Shown here: piece by piece, positions 17,108 to 25,470 of the stretch
Layout: every line of letters starts with the position of its first letter
How positions within the stretch are numbered: position 1 is the stretch's first letter
NCBI GenBank assembly: GCA_031292055.1
Contig: JARLHV010000070.1
Coordinates: 34,193 to 98,192 of the forward strand
Length of the DNA stretch: 64,000 bases
Reading direction: 5' to 3'
Origin: Desulfosporosinus sp.
GTDB taxonomy: Bacteria; Bacillota; Desulfitobacteriia; Desulfitobacteriales; Desulfitobacteriaceae
Notes under the pieces: generated by a model
What the model was told of the DNA's origin: nothing
The model's input: the letters and a program-made list of their open reading frames with translations, nothing else
Database searches by the model: none
Translations under genes and position numbers: made by a program

Positions 17108-17231
17108 ATCTTTTACCTCTCCTCTGTTCCCCATATCTAGTAATAGTCTTATTATATAGAACTTTTAGACATGAGACAAATAAATCCCTCACTTGAAAAA
17201 AAGCCTTCATGAGAGTATATCAAGAGACCGC

Positions 17232-17927
17232 TTATAATTCCCGATTCGTATTCACTAAGTTCGCCAACAAGTCAAAGGCCTGTAACCGGCTAAACGACAG
17301 TAAATCATCCCATTGTTCCCGGCTAATAATCCAAGGACAATGAATAGCCACTCGACTGGCAAACCCCAACGGACTTCCGGCATACATTTTCTCCAACCGA
17401 CGTTGAGCAAGACTTACCAGTCCCGGTGCATGGGCATTACACCTAATCGGTTCCAGGCAAAGCACTGGCTCATCCCGATACATTACTAGTAAACTGAATT
17501 GCGCAAGCTGTTTTATACCTACTCTGCTCGGCCGAATCGGCCCTTGCAAAGGAACAGGATCCGGCTTGATTACCCCACCCAGTTTCCGCCAAAAACTTTT
17601 TTCAGTGCGACTAACACTGGAGACGCAAAACCCAACTGCCCCCATCTGACGCGCAAAACGGACTGCAAAGCGCGCGAAATCACATTCCACACTGCCCTTT
17701 AAGGATAATCCATCCAAAATAACCAGCCTCTCCGAGCTACTTAACGTAAGTTCTCCGATTCCTGCCTCCCCCAATTGCAGCACATTACATCCCGGCAACA
17801 TACGAATTTGCGGTTCTAAGCCCGTTCCTTTTTCCGACAAAAAGGACCCCAAGGCTTGTGCCCAATCCTCAAGGCCGTCTTCATTCCATTCCGATCGGGG
17901 GGAAAGCTCAATTTCAATCCAAGGCAT
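17232..17927 (-). CDS. Hypothetical protein, no recognised family
   Basis: 231 residues from the ATG at 17927, which has AAGGAG eight bases before it. The protein is soluble, with no signal or membrane segment. An N-terminal acidic part (MPWIEIELSPRSEWNEDGLE) is followed by alternating hydrophobic strands and helices, and a C-terminal half with several Cys residues (VLCLEPIRCNAH, IHCPW). I cannot assign a function. It lies between the PHP-domain gene and the YlbF gene on the same strand. Confidence 0.75.
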   Translation of the reverse strand: MPWIEIELSPRSEWNEDGLEDWAQALGSFLSEKGTGLEPQIRMLPGCNVLQLGEAGIGELTLSSSERLVILDGLSLKGSVECDFARFAVRFARQMGAVGFCVSSVSRTEKSFWRKLGGVIKPDPVPLQGPIRPSRVGIKQLAQFSLLVMYRDEPVLCLEPIRCNAHAPGLVSLAQRRLEKMYAGSPLGFASRVAIHCPWIISREQWDDLLSFSRLQAFDLLANLVNTNREL

Positions 17928-17997
17928 TAGCAGATCTCCTTCACAAACCAACTTACACACTGCTTAGTGTTTCACCGGAGTGTAAAGTCTATCCTAA

Positions 17998-18759
17998 TTA
18001 ATCAAGAGAGTATCTTACTTTATTTAACCTTAAAAACCCTACGATTGAATGGACCCCCATCTGGCGTAACAACTCAATCCCTTCATCAAGATCCCGTCCA
18101 ACAACCTCTGCGCAATGAGCATCTGACCCAAGGGTGAAATCAATTCCCCGGCGCTGAATTTCTTCTCTCAGGCATTGCTCTGGGTAAAATTCTTGAACTG
18201 GCTTATACCTCCCATTTGTGTTGACCTCCAACACTAAGCCGTGCTTGGCAACGGCCGTTAAGGCCTCAGCGGCCAGCACCAAGATATCCGTCCTCGGCCG
18301 CACCCCAAAAATTTTAATCAGATCAAAATGACCAATCGTGGTAAATAATCCACTGCTTGCAGCCTGCGTCACAACGTCAAAATACCTTTGGTATAACACA
18401 TCTGCATCTTGCTCCCAGTGCTTTTGCTCCTCTTCGGGAATATCAAAAGCCCAGCCGTTAATCTCATGGACTGATCCGATCACAAAATCGAACGGAAACT
18501 GTTCCAACAGGTGTTTGATTCTTGCTTCTTCGTTCGGGCGATATTCCGCCTCCAGTCCGATGCGAACGTTTAACTGAGGATAGTCTTTGGCCACTTCCCT
18601 AATCAAAGGAAAGTTCATTTGCTCCCAGTAATAGTCATGATCCGCAAAGCCAATCTCCTTTAACCCCCGACGGGATGCTTCATCCAAAAATGCCCGAATG
18701 TTTTCCCGATTGGCCTCGCGATCATTATGCCCGACAAGATGAACATGCAAATCCAACAT
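17998..18759 (-). CDS. PHP-domain phosphatase, histidinol-phosphatase-like
   Basis: 253 residues. Metal ligands of a PHP domain are visible in order: DLHVHLVGHN, FADHDYY, GLEAEY, GSVHEI, GHFDLIK and GSDAH, the pattern of HisK/HisJ-type histidinol phosphatases and related PHP phosphoesterases. No his operon genes are adjacent, so the substrate is open. The ATG at 18759 lies 12 bases after GGAGG; a TTG at 18768 is only three bases away and is less likely. It follows tldE by 24 bp. Confidence 0.82.
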   Translation of the reverse strand: MLDLHVHLVGHNDREANRENIRAFLDEASRRGLKEIGFADHDYYWEQMNFPLIREVAKDYPQLNVRIGLEAEYRPNEEARIKHLLEQFPFDFVIGSVHEINGWAFDIPEEEQKHWEQDADVLYQRYFDVVTQAASSGLFTTIGHFDLIKIFGVRPRTDILVLAAEALTAVAKHGLVLEVNTNGRYKPVQEFYPEQCLREEIQRRGIDFTLGSDAHCAEVVGRDLDEGIELLRQMGVHSIVGFLRLNKVRYSLD

Positions 18760-18783
18760 TTCTAACAAGTTCCTCCTCTACCT

Positions 18784-20103
18784 CTAAAGAGTTTGCACTC
18801 CAGTCCTCACCAATAGATAAGGATGTATATCAAGTTCAGAGTGTGCCGCCTTTGTCGTCGCAGCGAGTAAATCCACAAAGAAATTTCCGGTTAATTTCAC
18901 ATCTGTCCGTCCAACAATTTGACCCTTTAAAATCCGCAAACTGTGGGGGGCACTGAGAGAATATGAGCCAGAAACTGCCTCTTGAGTATGTAAGCCGAGC
19001 ACGGATAAAACAAGCACACCATCCGCCACGCCCTCTAGGGCCTTAGCCCAGGGAACCTCAGCCTGATGCTTGAGATAAAGTCCTGCCGTTCCTTGCGGCA
19101 GAGCCGTCGGTTTCGTGCCCCAGCGTCGAGCATCTTTAACCCGTAGAAAGGGCGTCTGAAGTTGTCCGTCCCGTACCAACATGGTACGAGACGCCGGTAC
19201 TCCCTCTGACGTAACCAGATAAGACCCCAATTCCAGCGGACGGAGTGGATCAACACTTAAGGAGAATTGCGGATGGAACACCAATCTGTGCTCACTAAAA
19301 TTCTCCTTTGAAAAAGCACCTTGCCCCTCGATCACTCGATCTCCCGAAAAATTAGGGAGTATAAACTGCCCCAGCATTTCCTCCGTCATAGAAGGAGCAA
19401 GGATTACCTGGGTCTGGGGTCCAACGGGCGGGGCTTCCTTTTGCATCGCCTCATACTGATTAACCGTCAGTGACCATAAGGCCTCCTGTTCTTCCTGATG
19501 TATAAGCCGACGCTTCGCAAATCCTCCTCCGACCAAACTGTCCAAGGAAAACCAAGACATAAATTGAGACTGTTGATAGGTAACGGCCAACCCTGTCGAA
19601 GTGCGCACATGCCGATAACCCCAGGTCGCCTGGATGCTTCCCTGCAACTTAGCATTCGAGGGTTTATCAGCTAGCCAATGCTTGACTTGATCAAATAAGA
19701 TCTCGTCAGCTCCTTCAATGATTTTTCGGATTGCCTGGTCCTCAACGGCTACCAGCGGCAAGGATTCCGGAACCGGGATATGTGCCGCATCCGGGTCTTC
19801 GTATGAGGCTTGCCTCCATTGTTCCAACGCCTTGGGCCAATAGTCTAAATCGTTATGCGCTGGCAGCTGTACCATAGCCTGACTACATGTCCCATCCGCC
19901 CAGACCAAAAAAACTTCGCCACTTTCACCTTGACGATAACTTGGAGGAGTATAGACACCTCCTGACGAATTGTCTTTGACACCTAAAGACACCGCTTCTG
20001 ATTCATGAACCAGAATGCGCCAAGCAGAGAGCTTCAGTTCCTCTTGCTTGGGGGCCTGCTGAGACTGATAGAGAAAATCCTCTAGTTGTGCAACGAGTTT
20101 CAT
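18784..20103 (-). CDS. TldD/PmbA family protein, TldE-type subunit
   Basis: 439 residues. It is the metal-free partner of the TldD/TldE protease, which degrades unfolded peptides and processes some peptide natural products. It lacks the HExxxH motif found in the neighbouring TldD, as expected of TldE/PmbA. The C-terminal half shows family strand patterns (SGSYSLSAPHSLRILKGQIV, LTGNFFVDLLA). GGGAGGGG precedes the ATG, which overlaps the tldD stop (ATGA), so the two are coupled. No precursor-peptide gene was seen nearby. Confidence 0.85.
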   Translation of the reverse strand: MKLVAQLEDFLYQSQQAPKQEELKLSAWRILVHESEAVSLGVKDNSSGGVYTPPSYRQGESGEVFLVWADGTCSQAMVQLPAHNDLDYWPKALEQWRQASYEDPDAAHIPVPESLPLVAVEDQAIRKIIEGADEILFDQVKHWLADKPSNAKLQGSIQATWGYRHVRTSTGLAVTYQQSQFMSWFSLDSLVGGGFAKRRLIHQEEQEALWSLTVNQYEAMQKEAPPVGPQTQVILAPSMTEEMLGQFILPNFSGDRVIEGQGAFSKENFSEHRLVFHPQFSLSVDPLRPLELGSYLVTSEGVPASRTMLVRDGQLQTPFLRVKDARRWGTKPTALPQGTAGLYLKHQAEVPWAKALEGVADGVLVLSVLGLHTQEAVSGSYSLSAPHSLRILKGQIVGRTDVKLTGNFFVDLLAATTKAAHSELDIHPYLLVRTGVQTL

Positions 20104-21593
20104 CCGCGTTCCCCTCCCAAACTGACTTGTTGATCCGCATCCATGAGCAGATAACGATGACTTCCACCGCTTGAAGGAACGGATTGCCCGCCCTTTCCGC
20201 AGGTGCCAATGGCATCGTAGCACCCTTCGCCGAGGCCCCCACGAATTGCTTCCAAGGCAGAAAGAATTTTCCCACTAAAGATTGAGGGCTGATAAATTGG
20301 CAGATCTGGATCGGCAACATCGATGATCCCGTCACATTGAAAGACAAAATCTCCGGTTTTAGGATTGACTTGACCGCCACGATACCCTAAAAGCAGCAGA
20401 TTTTTTTCCCCCTCACGTAACTCACCATTTTGTAAAAGAGTTTCTCGTACAGCTTTTACTTCGTCCATCAAATGCTCCGCGGGCTTTAAAGGAATCATGC
20501 GCTCAACCAGCAAACGAATATTACTCATGCGCGGCAGCGGAACATTTCTATAGCTCTCTGCCCGCCCAGCTCCGGTCACAGGCATTCCTGCTTCTTCAGC
20601 TGAGAAAACATCACCCAACCCTGCCTCCAAAACTCCATCTCTTACAATCGTCACAGTTTGTCTGAGCAGCCCATTGGCAGAATACGGTTGATCAGCCCAG
20701 TCGCCGACGAGTGGACCGTCAACAATGTTAATACCTGGCCTGGCGACCCGTAAACCCTTACGTAGTTTTCCCTCTTCACCCAGTACGGATTCATGCATAT
20801 GATCCGACTCTACAGCATGACCAAAAGCCTCGTGCGCCAAGCCCTTGGCTAGCCCATAATCGATAATGAGAGGATAATGACCACTCGGCAACTGAGGTGC
20901 ACCACACACTGCTTTGGCAAATCCTGCCCGATCCATCGCCTTTCTCTCTAGGCCATGATCCTTTAATTCCTCAAAAAGAACAGTTGCGTCCACCCCGCTG
21001 CGATGAATCGTTGCACTCTGAGCCTGTCCCTGATCCCGAACTGTCCCTTGATGCATCAGCACCGCTCTGGGAACGACAAACGACACCAACGTCCCATCTG
21101 TACGTCCGATACACCATTGCTCTTCAACCTGACGATAACTTGTTTGCCAGGCCCCCCCAGGAAAAGCCTCTCGCAGACGGGAGTGCAAGCTCATCACCCT
21201 TTCCTGAAGTTCAAGCAAAGGAATTTCTCCAAAAACCTTTTGAGCAGAATTCACCCCTTCAGCCTGAACCAGTGGAGCCTCCCAAATCCGGCGATTCTGC
21301 TTCGTTCCGACCTCTTCATTTCTCTGGGCTAACTGAATAGCTTTTGCGACCAGTTTAGCCCCAACTCCTTCCGCTAAAACGTCCGATGTGGCCAAACCCG
21401 ATGCCCCACCTGACGTGAAAGCTTGAACACCAAGCCCGCTATCCCAGCCTGTTGATACGCGTTCAAACCGACCGTTACTTAAGCGCATGCTCCATTCTCT
21501 ACGAGACTGAGCCCTTACAATGACATAACCCTCAAAAGCCCGCGCCTCCATCAACACTGAGCGAACCAACGTTTGAATCTCCTTTTGTTCCAC
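20100..21593 (-). CDS. tldD: Metalloprotease TldD
   Basis: 497 residues. The zinc motif HEAFGHAVESDH (HExxxH) is intact, and the following segments GINIVDGP and AEEAGMPVTGAGRAESYR match the family. TldD and TldE form a barrel-like heteromeric protease with its active site inside. Translation starts at a GTG (21593) five bases after AGGAGGG. With tldE, the PHP gene and those beyond, it heads a run of closely spaced minus-strand genes. Confidence 0.93.
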   Translation of the reverse strand: MEQKEIQTLVRSVLMEARAFEGYVIVRAQSRREWSMRLSNGRFERVSTGWDSGLGVQAFTSGGASGLATSDVLAEGVGAKLVAKAIQLAQRNEEVGTKQNRRIWEAPLVQAEGVNSAQKVFGEIPLLELQERVMSLHSRLREAFPGGAWQTSYRQVEEQWCIGRTDGTLVSFVVPRAVLMHQGTVRDQGQAQSATIHRSGVDATVLFEELKDHGLERKAMDRAGFAKAVCGAPQLPSGHYPLIIDYGLAKGLAHEAFGHAVESDHMHESVLGEEGKLRKGLRVARPGINIVDGPLVGDWADQPYSANGLLRQTVTIVRDGVLEAGLGDVFSAEEAGMPVTGAGRAESYRNVPLPRMSNIRLLVERMIPLKPAEHLMDEVKAVRETLLQNGELREGEKNLLLLGYRGGQVNPKTGDFVFQCDGIIDVADPDLPIYQPSIFSGKILSALEAIRGGLGEGCYDAIGTCGKGGQSVPSSGGSHRYLLMDADQQVSLGGERG

Positions 21594-21642
21594 AATTACC
21601 CTCCTATAATTAAATATCCTCTACCTTGATTCCCGTGAAAAA

Positions 21643-21923
21643 TTATACCTACATTAATAAACTCTGATTTTACTGGCATTTTGATGTTTTTGTAGGTATA
21701 ACTCTTCAGGTACTCAGTTAATCAACCACAGATTACACAGATTAACACAGAATAAATACATTTTGGCTCTAAACTACAAATCGCTTGTAACTCAATATCC
21801 CCTTTATCCTTTGTCTATGTGTTTCTATCGAATCGTTCTTAATCTGTGTAATCTGTGTAATCTGTGGTTCCCCGTTCAGAATTCCCCAAGGCGTATTTAC
21901 AGCGTTTTTCCTTGTAGGTATAA
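21643..21923 (+). mobile_element. Dispersed repeat, copy B (complete short form)
   Basis: 281 bp bounded by TTATACCTACA and its inverse TGTAGGTATAA. It carries an inner TACCTACA...TGTAGGTA pair, two tracts of period-9 ATTACACAG sequence in opposite senses, and a piece identical to the 3' part of the gene fragment in copy C. About 180 bp present in copy C is missing, joining CCCCTTTATCC-type sequence directly to GTAACTCA. Being nonautonomous, short and end-matched, it resembles a MITE. Confidence 0.75.
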
Positions 21924-22019
21924 AACAATGCGGGATTTTAGGCCTCTACTTTTGAGCTAATCCTTATTCCTTATTCTTTAATCCCAATAGGGATATTATA
22001 CCACGATTAGACGGCGCTC

Positions 22020-22262
22020 TAAGCTTAACCAGCCTATTTAAGTCAGGACCAGCCGCTGCCTAGTTGCACACCAAATTTTATACCCGCACTGCGCTAAAGC
22101 TAGTCCAAAAGAAACGTCTGATCGGTGAAAAATTATGTCCCGTGGCTTGTATAAGTGGGCAAGCCTCGGGACACAATTTAAATAGTCTCACGTTTTCTTT
22201 TAATCCCCACTCCTCTCTTTTACTTCACTTGCGGCGAATAATTCGTCGCAAGCTTTTTTTTA
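22020..22262 (+). ncRNA. Candidate structured non-coding RNA with its own terminator
   Basis: No convincing protein frame. A long irregular hairpin can be drawn: AAAAGAAACGT (22107-22117) pairs with ACGTTTTCTTTT (22189-22200), and inside it an apical stem at 22129-22149 and 22160-22180 pairs over about 19 bp with two mismatches (core TGTCCCG / CGGGACA and GGCTTG / CAAGCC). Upstream, GGACCAGC can pair with GCTAGTCC. A strong terminator follows at 22228-22260, pointing to plus-strand transcription. TATTAT at about 21994 is a possible -10 box. The size and single-hairpin shape recall 6S RNA, but I cannot assign a family; the 5' end is a guess. Confidence 0.45.
22228..22260 (+). terminator. Rho-independent terminator on the plus strand
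   Basis: Stem CTTGCGGCGAAT / ATTCGTCGCAAG with almost no loop, followed by CTTTTTTTT. No plus-strand protein gene precedes it, which is the main reason to suspect an RNA gene. Confidence 0.8.
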
Positions 22263-22269
22263 TCAATTC

Positions 22270-22363
22270 CGAGACTCCCACTTCTTTAAGTGGGTGTTCC
22301 TTATTCTACTTCGGTGGGGGTAGAATCCCTCACCGAAGTCTCGATGTTCAGCTTTAGTTGAAC
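22270..22363. other. Multi-hairpin fold resembling an IS200/IS605 end or reRNA scaffold
   Basis: CGAGACT (22270-22276) can pair with AGTCTCG (22337-22343), enclosing hairpins CCCACTT/AAGTGGG and TTCGGTG/CACCGAA; GTTCAG-CTTTAG-TTGAAC follows. Closely packed hairpins with no gene are typical of the ends of IS200/IS605 elements and the guide RNA scaffolds of TnpB/IscB. No transposase or TnpB remnant is seen, so this would be a solo relic. It abuts the GNAT stop codon. Confidence 0.35.
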
Positions 22364-22377
22364 GAGTTCACTCTCAG

Positions 22378-22884
22378 CTACTCCAAAGGTTTAACCATTA
22401 ACCTGCGTTCCTCAGCAAATCCGAACCGTTCATAGAGGTGAAGTGCTCTCACATTATGAGTGGTAACCGCAAGGCCCAAATAAGGGACCTGTTGTTCACG
22501 GCAATGATCCTCGGCAGCCTTGAGCAACACTCGGCCTGCACCTTTGCCCCTCCACTCCGGAAGAACTCCCAAATCCATGATCCATCCCTGTTTAACACCA
22601 GTTATTTCTTCCCGTGATAAAGCATGTAGAACCAGATATCCGATCGGCTGGGTCATTTCCGTTTCCGAACAAGATTCCCCCGTCTCTTTGGGGACCTCTG
22701 CAATAAAGACAATCGAGCCCGACCTCTGAATCCAGGTCCAAAACCCCTTGAGAATAGTATCTCTGTAGTTTAGGGTTTCTTCCAGCGGCTGTTTACGCCA
22801 AGGAGAAACGCTATCTCTGATACCGATTTTCGCCAGGGCATACATAAAAGGCCAATCGTGAATATCTCCTTGACGAACTCGCAT
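22378..22884 (-). CDS. GNAT-family N-acetyltransferase
   Basis: 168 residues. The acetyl-CoA binding motif A is clear: MDLGVLPEWRGKGAGRVLL (pattern R-G-x-G-x-G/A), followed by NVRALHLYERFGF, the motif B segment typical of RimI-like enzymes. The substrate is unknown. GAGGTG precedes the ATG. It stands alone between the aldo/keto reductase and the RNA-like region. Confidence 0.88.
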   Translation of the reverse strand: MRVRQGDIHDWPFMYALAKIGIRDSVSPWRKQPLEETLNYRDTILKGFWTWIQRSGSIVFIAEVPKETGESCSETEMTQPIGYLVLHALSREEITGVKQGWIMDLGVLPEWRGKGAGRVLLKAAEDHCREQQVPYLGLAVTTHNVRALHLYERFGFAEERRLMVKPLE

Positions 22885-22975
22885 AAAATCACCTCTTTGG
22901 CTAACTTATGCCAGCGTCAATCCAGTGTCACTCTTCTCGTGAGATTATTTTAAGACATTGCCTTATTTTATTAGT

Positions 22976-23977
22976 TTAGCTTAGTAAAGTATGTACTTGT
23001 TTTAGTTTTTCACGAATTGGAAGCTGATACGGACAACGTGTTTCACACACCCCACATTCCGTACAAGCATCCGCCTTAATGGCCGTTCCCTTGTAACGCT
23101 CTAGTGACCACTGCGTTAAATTATAGCGTTTGTAGTATCCTTCAAGCAGAAAAAGTCCCGGAATATTGATTCCTACGGTACAGGGAAGACAATACTCGCA
23201 ACGACGGCAAAACTCTTGCCCCAGTTCTCCTTTTTCTATCTCCAGTAGTTCAGCATCTTGTTTCGTATACGTTTGACTCAATTGAGCGAAGTTTTCCTCA
23301 ATCTGTTCCTTGGTATCCATTCCAGGAATAATCACACTGAAAGGTTGTTGTAATAGAAACCTCAAAGCAGGCCCCGCTTGTCGCAAGGCTCCTCCGGCCA
23401 GCGGCTTCATAATAATTGTTCCTAGATCCTGACGTTTAATTTCAGCCAGTAGTTCTTGACGGTTTTCTTGCTCAATATAATTAAAGGGGAACTGTATAGA
23501 AACAAACGCATAGTCCTTAATAATGCGGAGCAACATTTCCGGAAGATGCCCAGTAAGCCCGATATAACGAATTTTCCCCGCCTCACGGGCTTTCTCCAAT
23601 GCCTCAAGTCCTCCGCCCGGCGCTGTCAACTCCGCCCACTCCGCTTCCGTTCGTACATTGTGTAACTGATAAAGATCGATCCAGTCCGTCTGAAAGTTGC
23701 GCAAACTGCGCTCGACATCGTCCGTCAAAGCAGCGCCTGAGCGGGCCATACTTTTAGTAGCCAAAATGACCTCTTTTCGAATCCCCTTTAACCCAACCCC
23801 GATCTTCTCCTCGCTATCAGTATAGCCACGGGCCGTATCAATAAAATTAAGACCTTTCTCTACCGCTAAGCGGAGCAGCTCAGCGGCATCTGCTTGACTT
23901 ACCCGCTGAATGGGTATTCCTCCAAACCCTAACGGAGCTACCCATAAATCAGACTTTCCAAGTCTTCTCTTTTCCAT
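22976..23977 (-). CDS. Aldo/keto reductase with C-terminal 4Fe-4S segment
   Basis: 333 residues. The barrel has the catalytic tetrad of aldo/keto reductases: Asp and Tyr in DTARGYTDSE, Lys in LATKSM and His in YQLHNV. After about residue 265 comes a ferredoxin-like tail with FCRRCEYCLPCTVGINIPG and CTECGVCETRCPYQLPI, enough Cys for one or two clusters. This fused form is common in anaerobes, where the clusters may replace or feed the nicotinamide route. The substrate is unknown. AAGGAT precedes the ATG. It diverges from the Na/Pi gene 39 bp away. Confidence 0.9.
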   Translation of the reverse strand: MEKRRLGKSDLWVAPLGFGGIPIQRVSQADAAELLRLAVEKGLNFIDTARGYTDSEEKIGVGLKGIRKEVILATKSMARSGAALTDDVERSLRNFQTDWIDLYQLHNVRTEAEWAELTAPGGGLEALEKAREAGKIRYIGLTGHLPEMLLRIIKDYAFVSIQFPFNYIEQENRQELLAEIKRQDLGTIIMKPLAGGALRQAGPALRFLLQQPFSVIIPGMDTKEQIEENFAQLSQTYTKQDAELLEIEKGELGQEFCRRCEYCLPCTVGINIPGLFLLEGYYKRYNLTQWSLERYKGTAIKADACTECGVCETRCPYQLPIREKLKQVHTLLS

Positions 23978-24016
23978 TTTGCCACGATCCTTTCTTTAGG
24001 GAGGAGTTGAACCCTC

Positions 24017-24931
24017 TTGTATTTATCCACTACTGTGCTGGGCCTTAGTCTTCTCCTTGGTGGGATGACTATGTTACGTCAGGGACTTCAATCGTTGGCG
24101 GGGCTTCGCCTTCGCCAAGCACTCCTCTGGATGACCTCGACTCCAGAGCGAGGATTCTGGAGTGGGGCAATAGCAACCGCCCTCCTCCAATCAAGTACGG
24201 CCTTAACTGTGATGACTGTATCTTTCGTAGATGCCCAGCTACTCCCTTTTGAAAATGCCCTGGCACTGATCTTGGGAAGTAATATTGGCAGCACGCTAAC
24301 TACGCAACTTCTTGCTTTTCCTTTGAACCGGATAACCCCCTACATTATGATACTTGGTGCACTGGGATACCTTTTTATACCGACTCAATGGCGTTTTCTT
24401 TTCCTGTCCATCTTCGGCCTTGGTGTTCTCTTTTTCGCGTTGAGCTTACTCCAAACAGGCTTGACCCCACTCGCTGAGCGTCCAGCAATTCAAGATTTTA
24501 TCCGCCAACTGGGCGACAACCATCTCAAAGGAGTCCTCGCTGGCACAATTCTCTCTGCCTTACTTCATTCCGCCAGCGCTACGACGGGCATTGTCATGCT
24601 GCTCACTGAAGATGGTAGGATTACCCTCCCTACCGCACTCGCCTTCATCTTTGGCGCCAACATTGGCACCTGTTTTACGGCTGTTTTGGCGGCACTAGCC
24701 TCTTCGCGAGCTGCCCAGCGAGTAGCTCTGTTCCATGTCTTACTGAACGTATTTGGAGTCCTGCTCTTTTTACCCTTTGTCGGTCCCCTGGCCTATGGAC
24801 TCACGCTCATAGGAGGAAGCCTCTCTCGCCAGGTTGCTAACGCCCATACCATCTTTAATCTCTTATCTTCCCTCTTGGCCTTCCCACTATTACCTTGGTT
24901 TACTCGGCTCCTGAAAAAAGCTCTCCCCTAA
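24017..24931 (+). CDS. Na/Pi cotransporter family protein
   Basis: 304 residues with eight or nine hydrophobic helices. The inverted-repeat signature of the NptA/PiT-II family is present twice: ALLQSSTALTVMTVSF and LLHSASATTGIVMLL, each followed by GSNIG- or GANIG-type segments (ALILGSNIGSTLTTQ, AFIFGANIGTCFTAV). It lacks the PhoU-like tail of longer relatives. A TTG at 24017 is taken as start, 12 bases after GGAGG; an internal ATG at codon 17 is possible. It is the only large plus-strand gene in the window, and its 3' end overlaps convergent mobB by 42 bp. Confidence 0.88.
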   Translation: MYLSTTVLGLSLLLGGMTMLRQGLQSLAGLRLRQALLWMTSTPERGFWSGAIATALLQSSTALTVMTVSFVDAQLLPFENALALILGSNIGSTLTTQLLAFPLNRITPYIMILGALGYLFIPTQWRFLFLSIFGLGVLFFALSLLQTGLTPLAERPAIQDFIRQLGDNHLKGVLAGTILSALLHSASATTGIVMLLTEDGRITLPTALAFIFGANIGTCFTAVLAALASSRAAQRVALFHVLLNVFGVLLFLPFVGPLAYGLTLIGGSLSRQVANAHTIFNLLSSLLAFPLLPWFTRLLKKALP

Positions 24932-25468
24932 AAGACGCTGCGACTCTGCCTTTACGCCAAACGTTTCAGCGATCAAATCACAAATCCCTGAGGCATCATC
25001 CAAACCAAAGCAAGGAATACCGTTATTAAACGAGATATCACTAGCTATCGCCAAAAGTTCCTCGAGTTTGGAGAAAAGTTTCTGATGCACTGCCGAGCGA
25101 TACACCTCAATTTTTGGTTTGTTACCATATTTATACCCTTCGGTGAAAATCACATCCACCCCTTGAATTCGAGTGAGGACCTCGTCGAGAGACTGCTCCT
25201 CGACAACCCTCTCCAAAATGGCAATCCTTTGAGGTGAGCTGATGGCCACAAGATCTGCACCTGCTTGAGCATGGCGCCACGTATCTTTGCCCGGTTGATC
25301 CATCTCAAAGCCATGAACATCATGTTTCAGGGTCGCCACTCTCCAGCCGCGGCGCTTCGCTTCACGAATAATTTTTTCTAAGAGCGTCGTCTTCCCTGAA
25401 TTAGATTTTCCACCCACGATCGATATAACGGGAATGGGCTGACATTTCTCGCTTGAATGAAAATTCAT
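24890..25468 (-). CDS. mobB: Molybdopterin-guanine dinucleotide biosynthesis protein MobB
   Basis: 192 residues from the ATG at 25468 (GGGAG eight bases upstream). The P-loop GGKSNSGKTTLLEKII and the segments TLKHDVHGFEMDQPGKDTWRH and FTEGYK are MobB signatures. MobB is a GTP-binding helper of MobA in attaching GMP to molybdopterin. It follows moeA by two bases, so the two form an operon. The C-terminus overlaps the convergent Na/Pi gene. Confidence 0.94.
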   Translation of the reverse strand: MNFHSSEKCQPIPVISIVGGKSNSGKTTLLEKIIREAKRRGWRVATLKHDVHGFEMDQPGKDTWRHAQAGADLVAISSPQRIAILERVVEEQSLDEVLTRIQGVDVIFTEGYKYGNKPKIEVYRSAVHQKLFSKLEELLAIASDISFNNGIPCFGLDDASGICDLIAETFGVKAESQRLLGESFFQEPSKPR

Positions 25469-25470
25469 TT

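Noticed and set aside
22064..22357. 97-codon plus-strand frame
   Set aside because: It runs through two clear RNA hairpins and a terminator, has no ribosome site and no recognisable protein features.
23450..23670. Selenocysteine (in-frame TGA) proteins in the window
   Set aside because: Because selA is present I looked for Cys-family genes broken by TGA; none of the recognised genes shows an internal TGA at a redox position.
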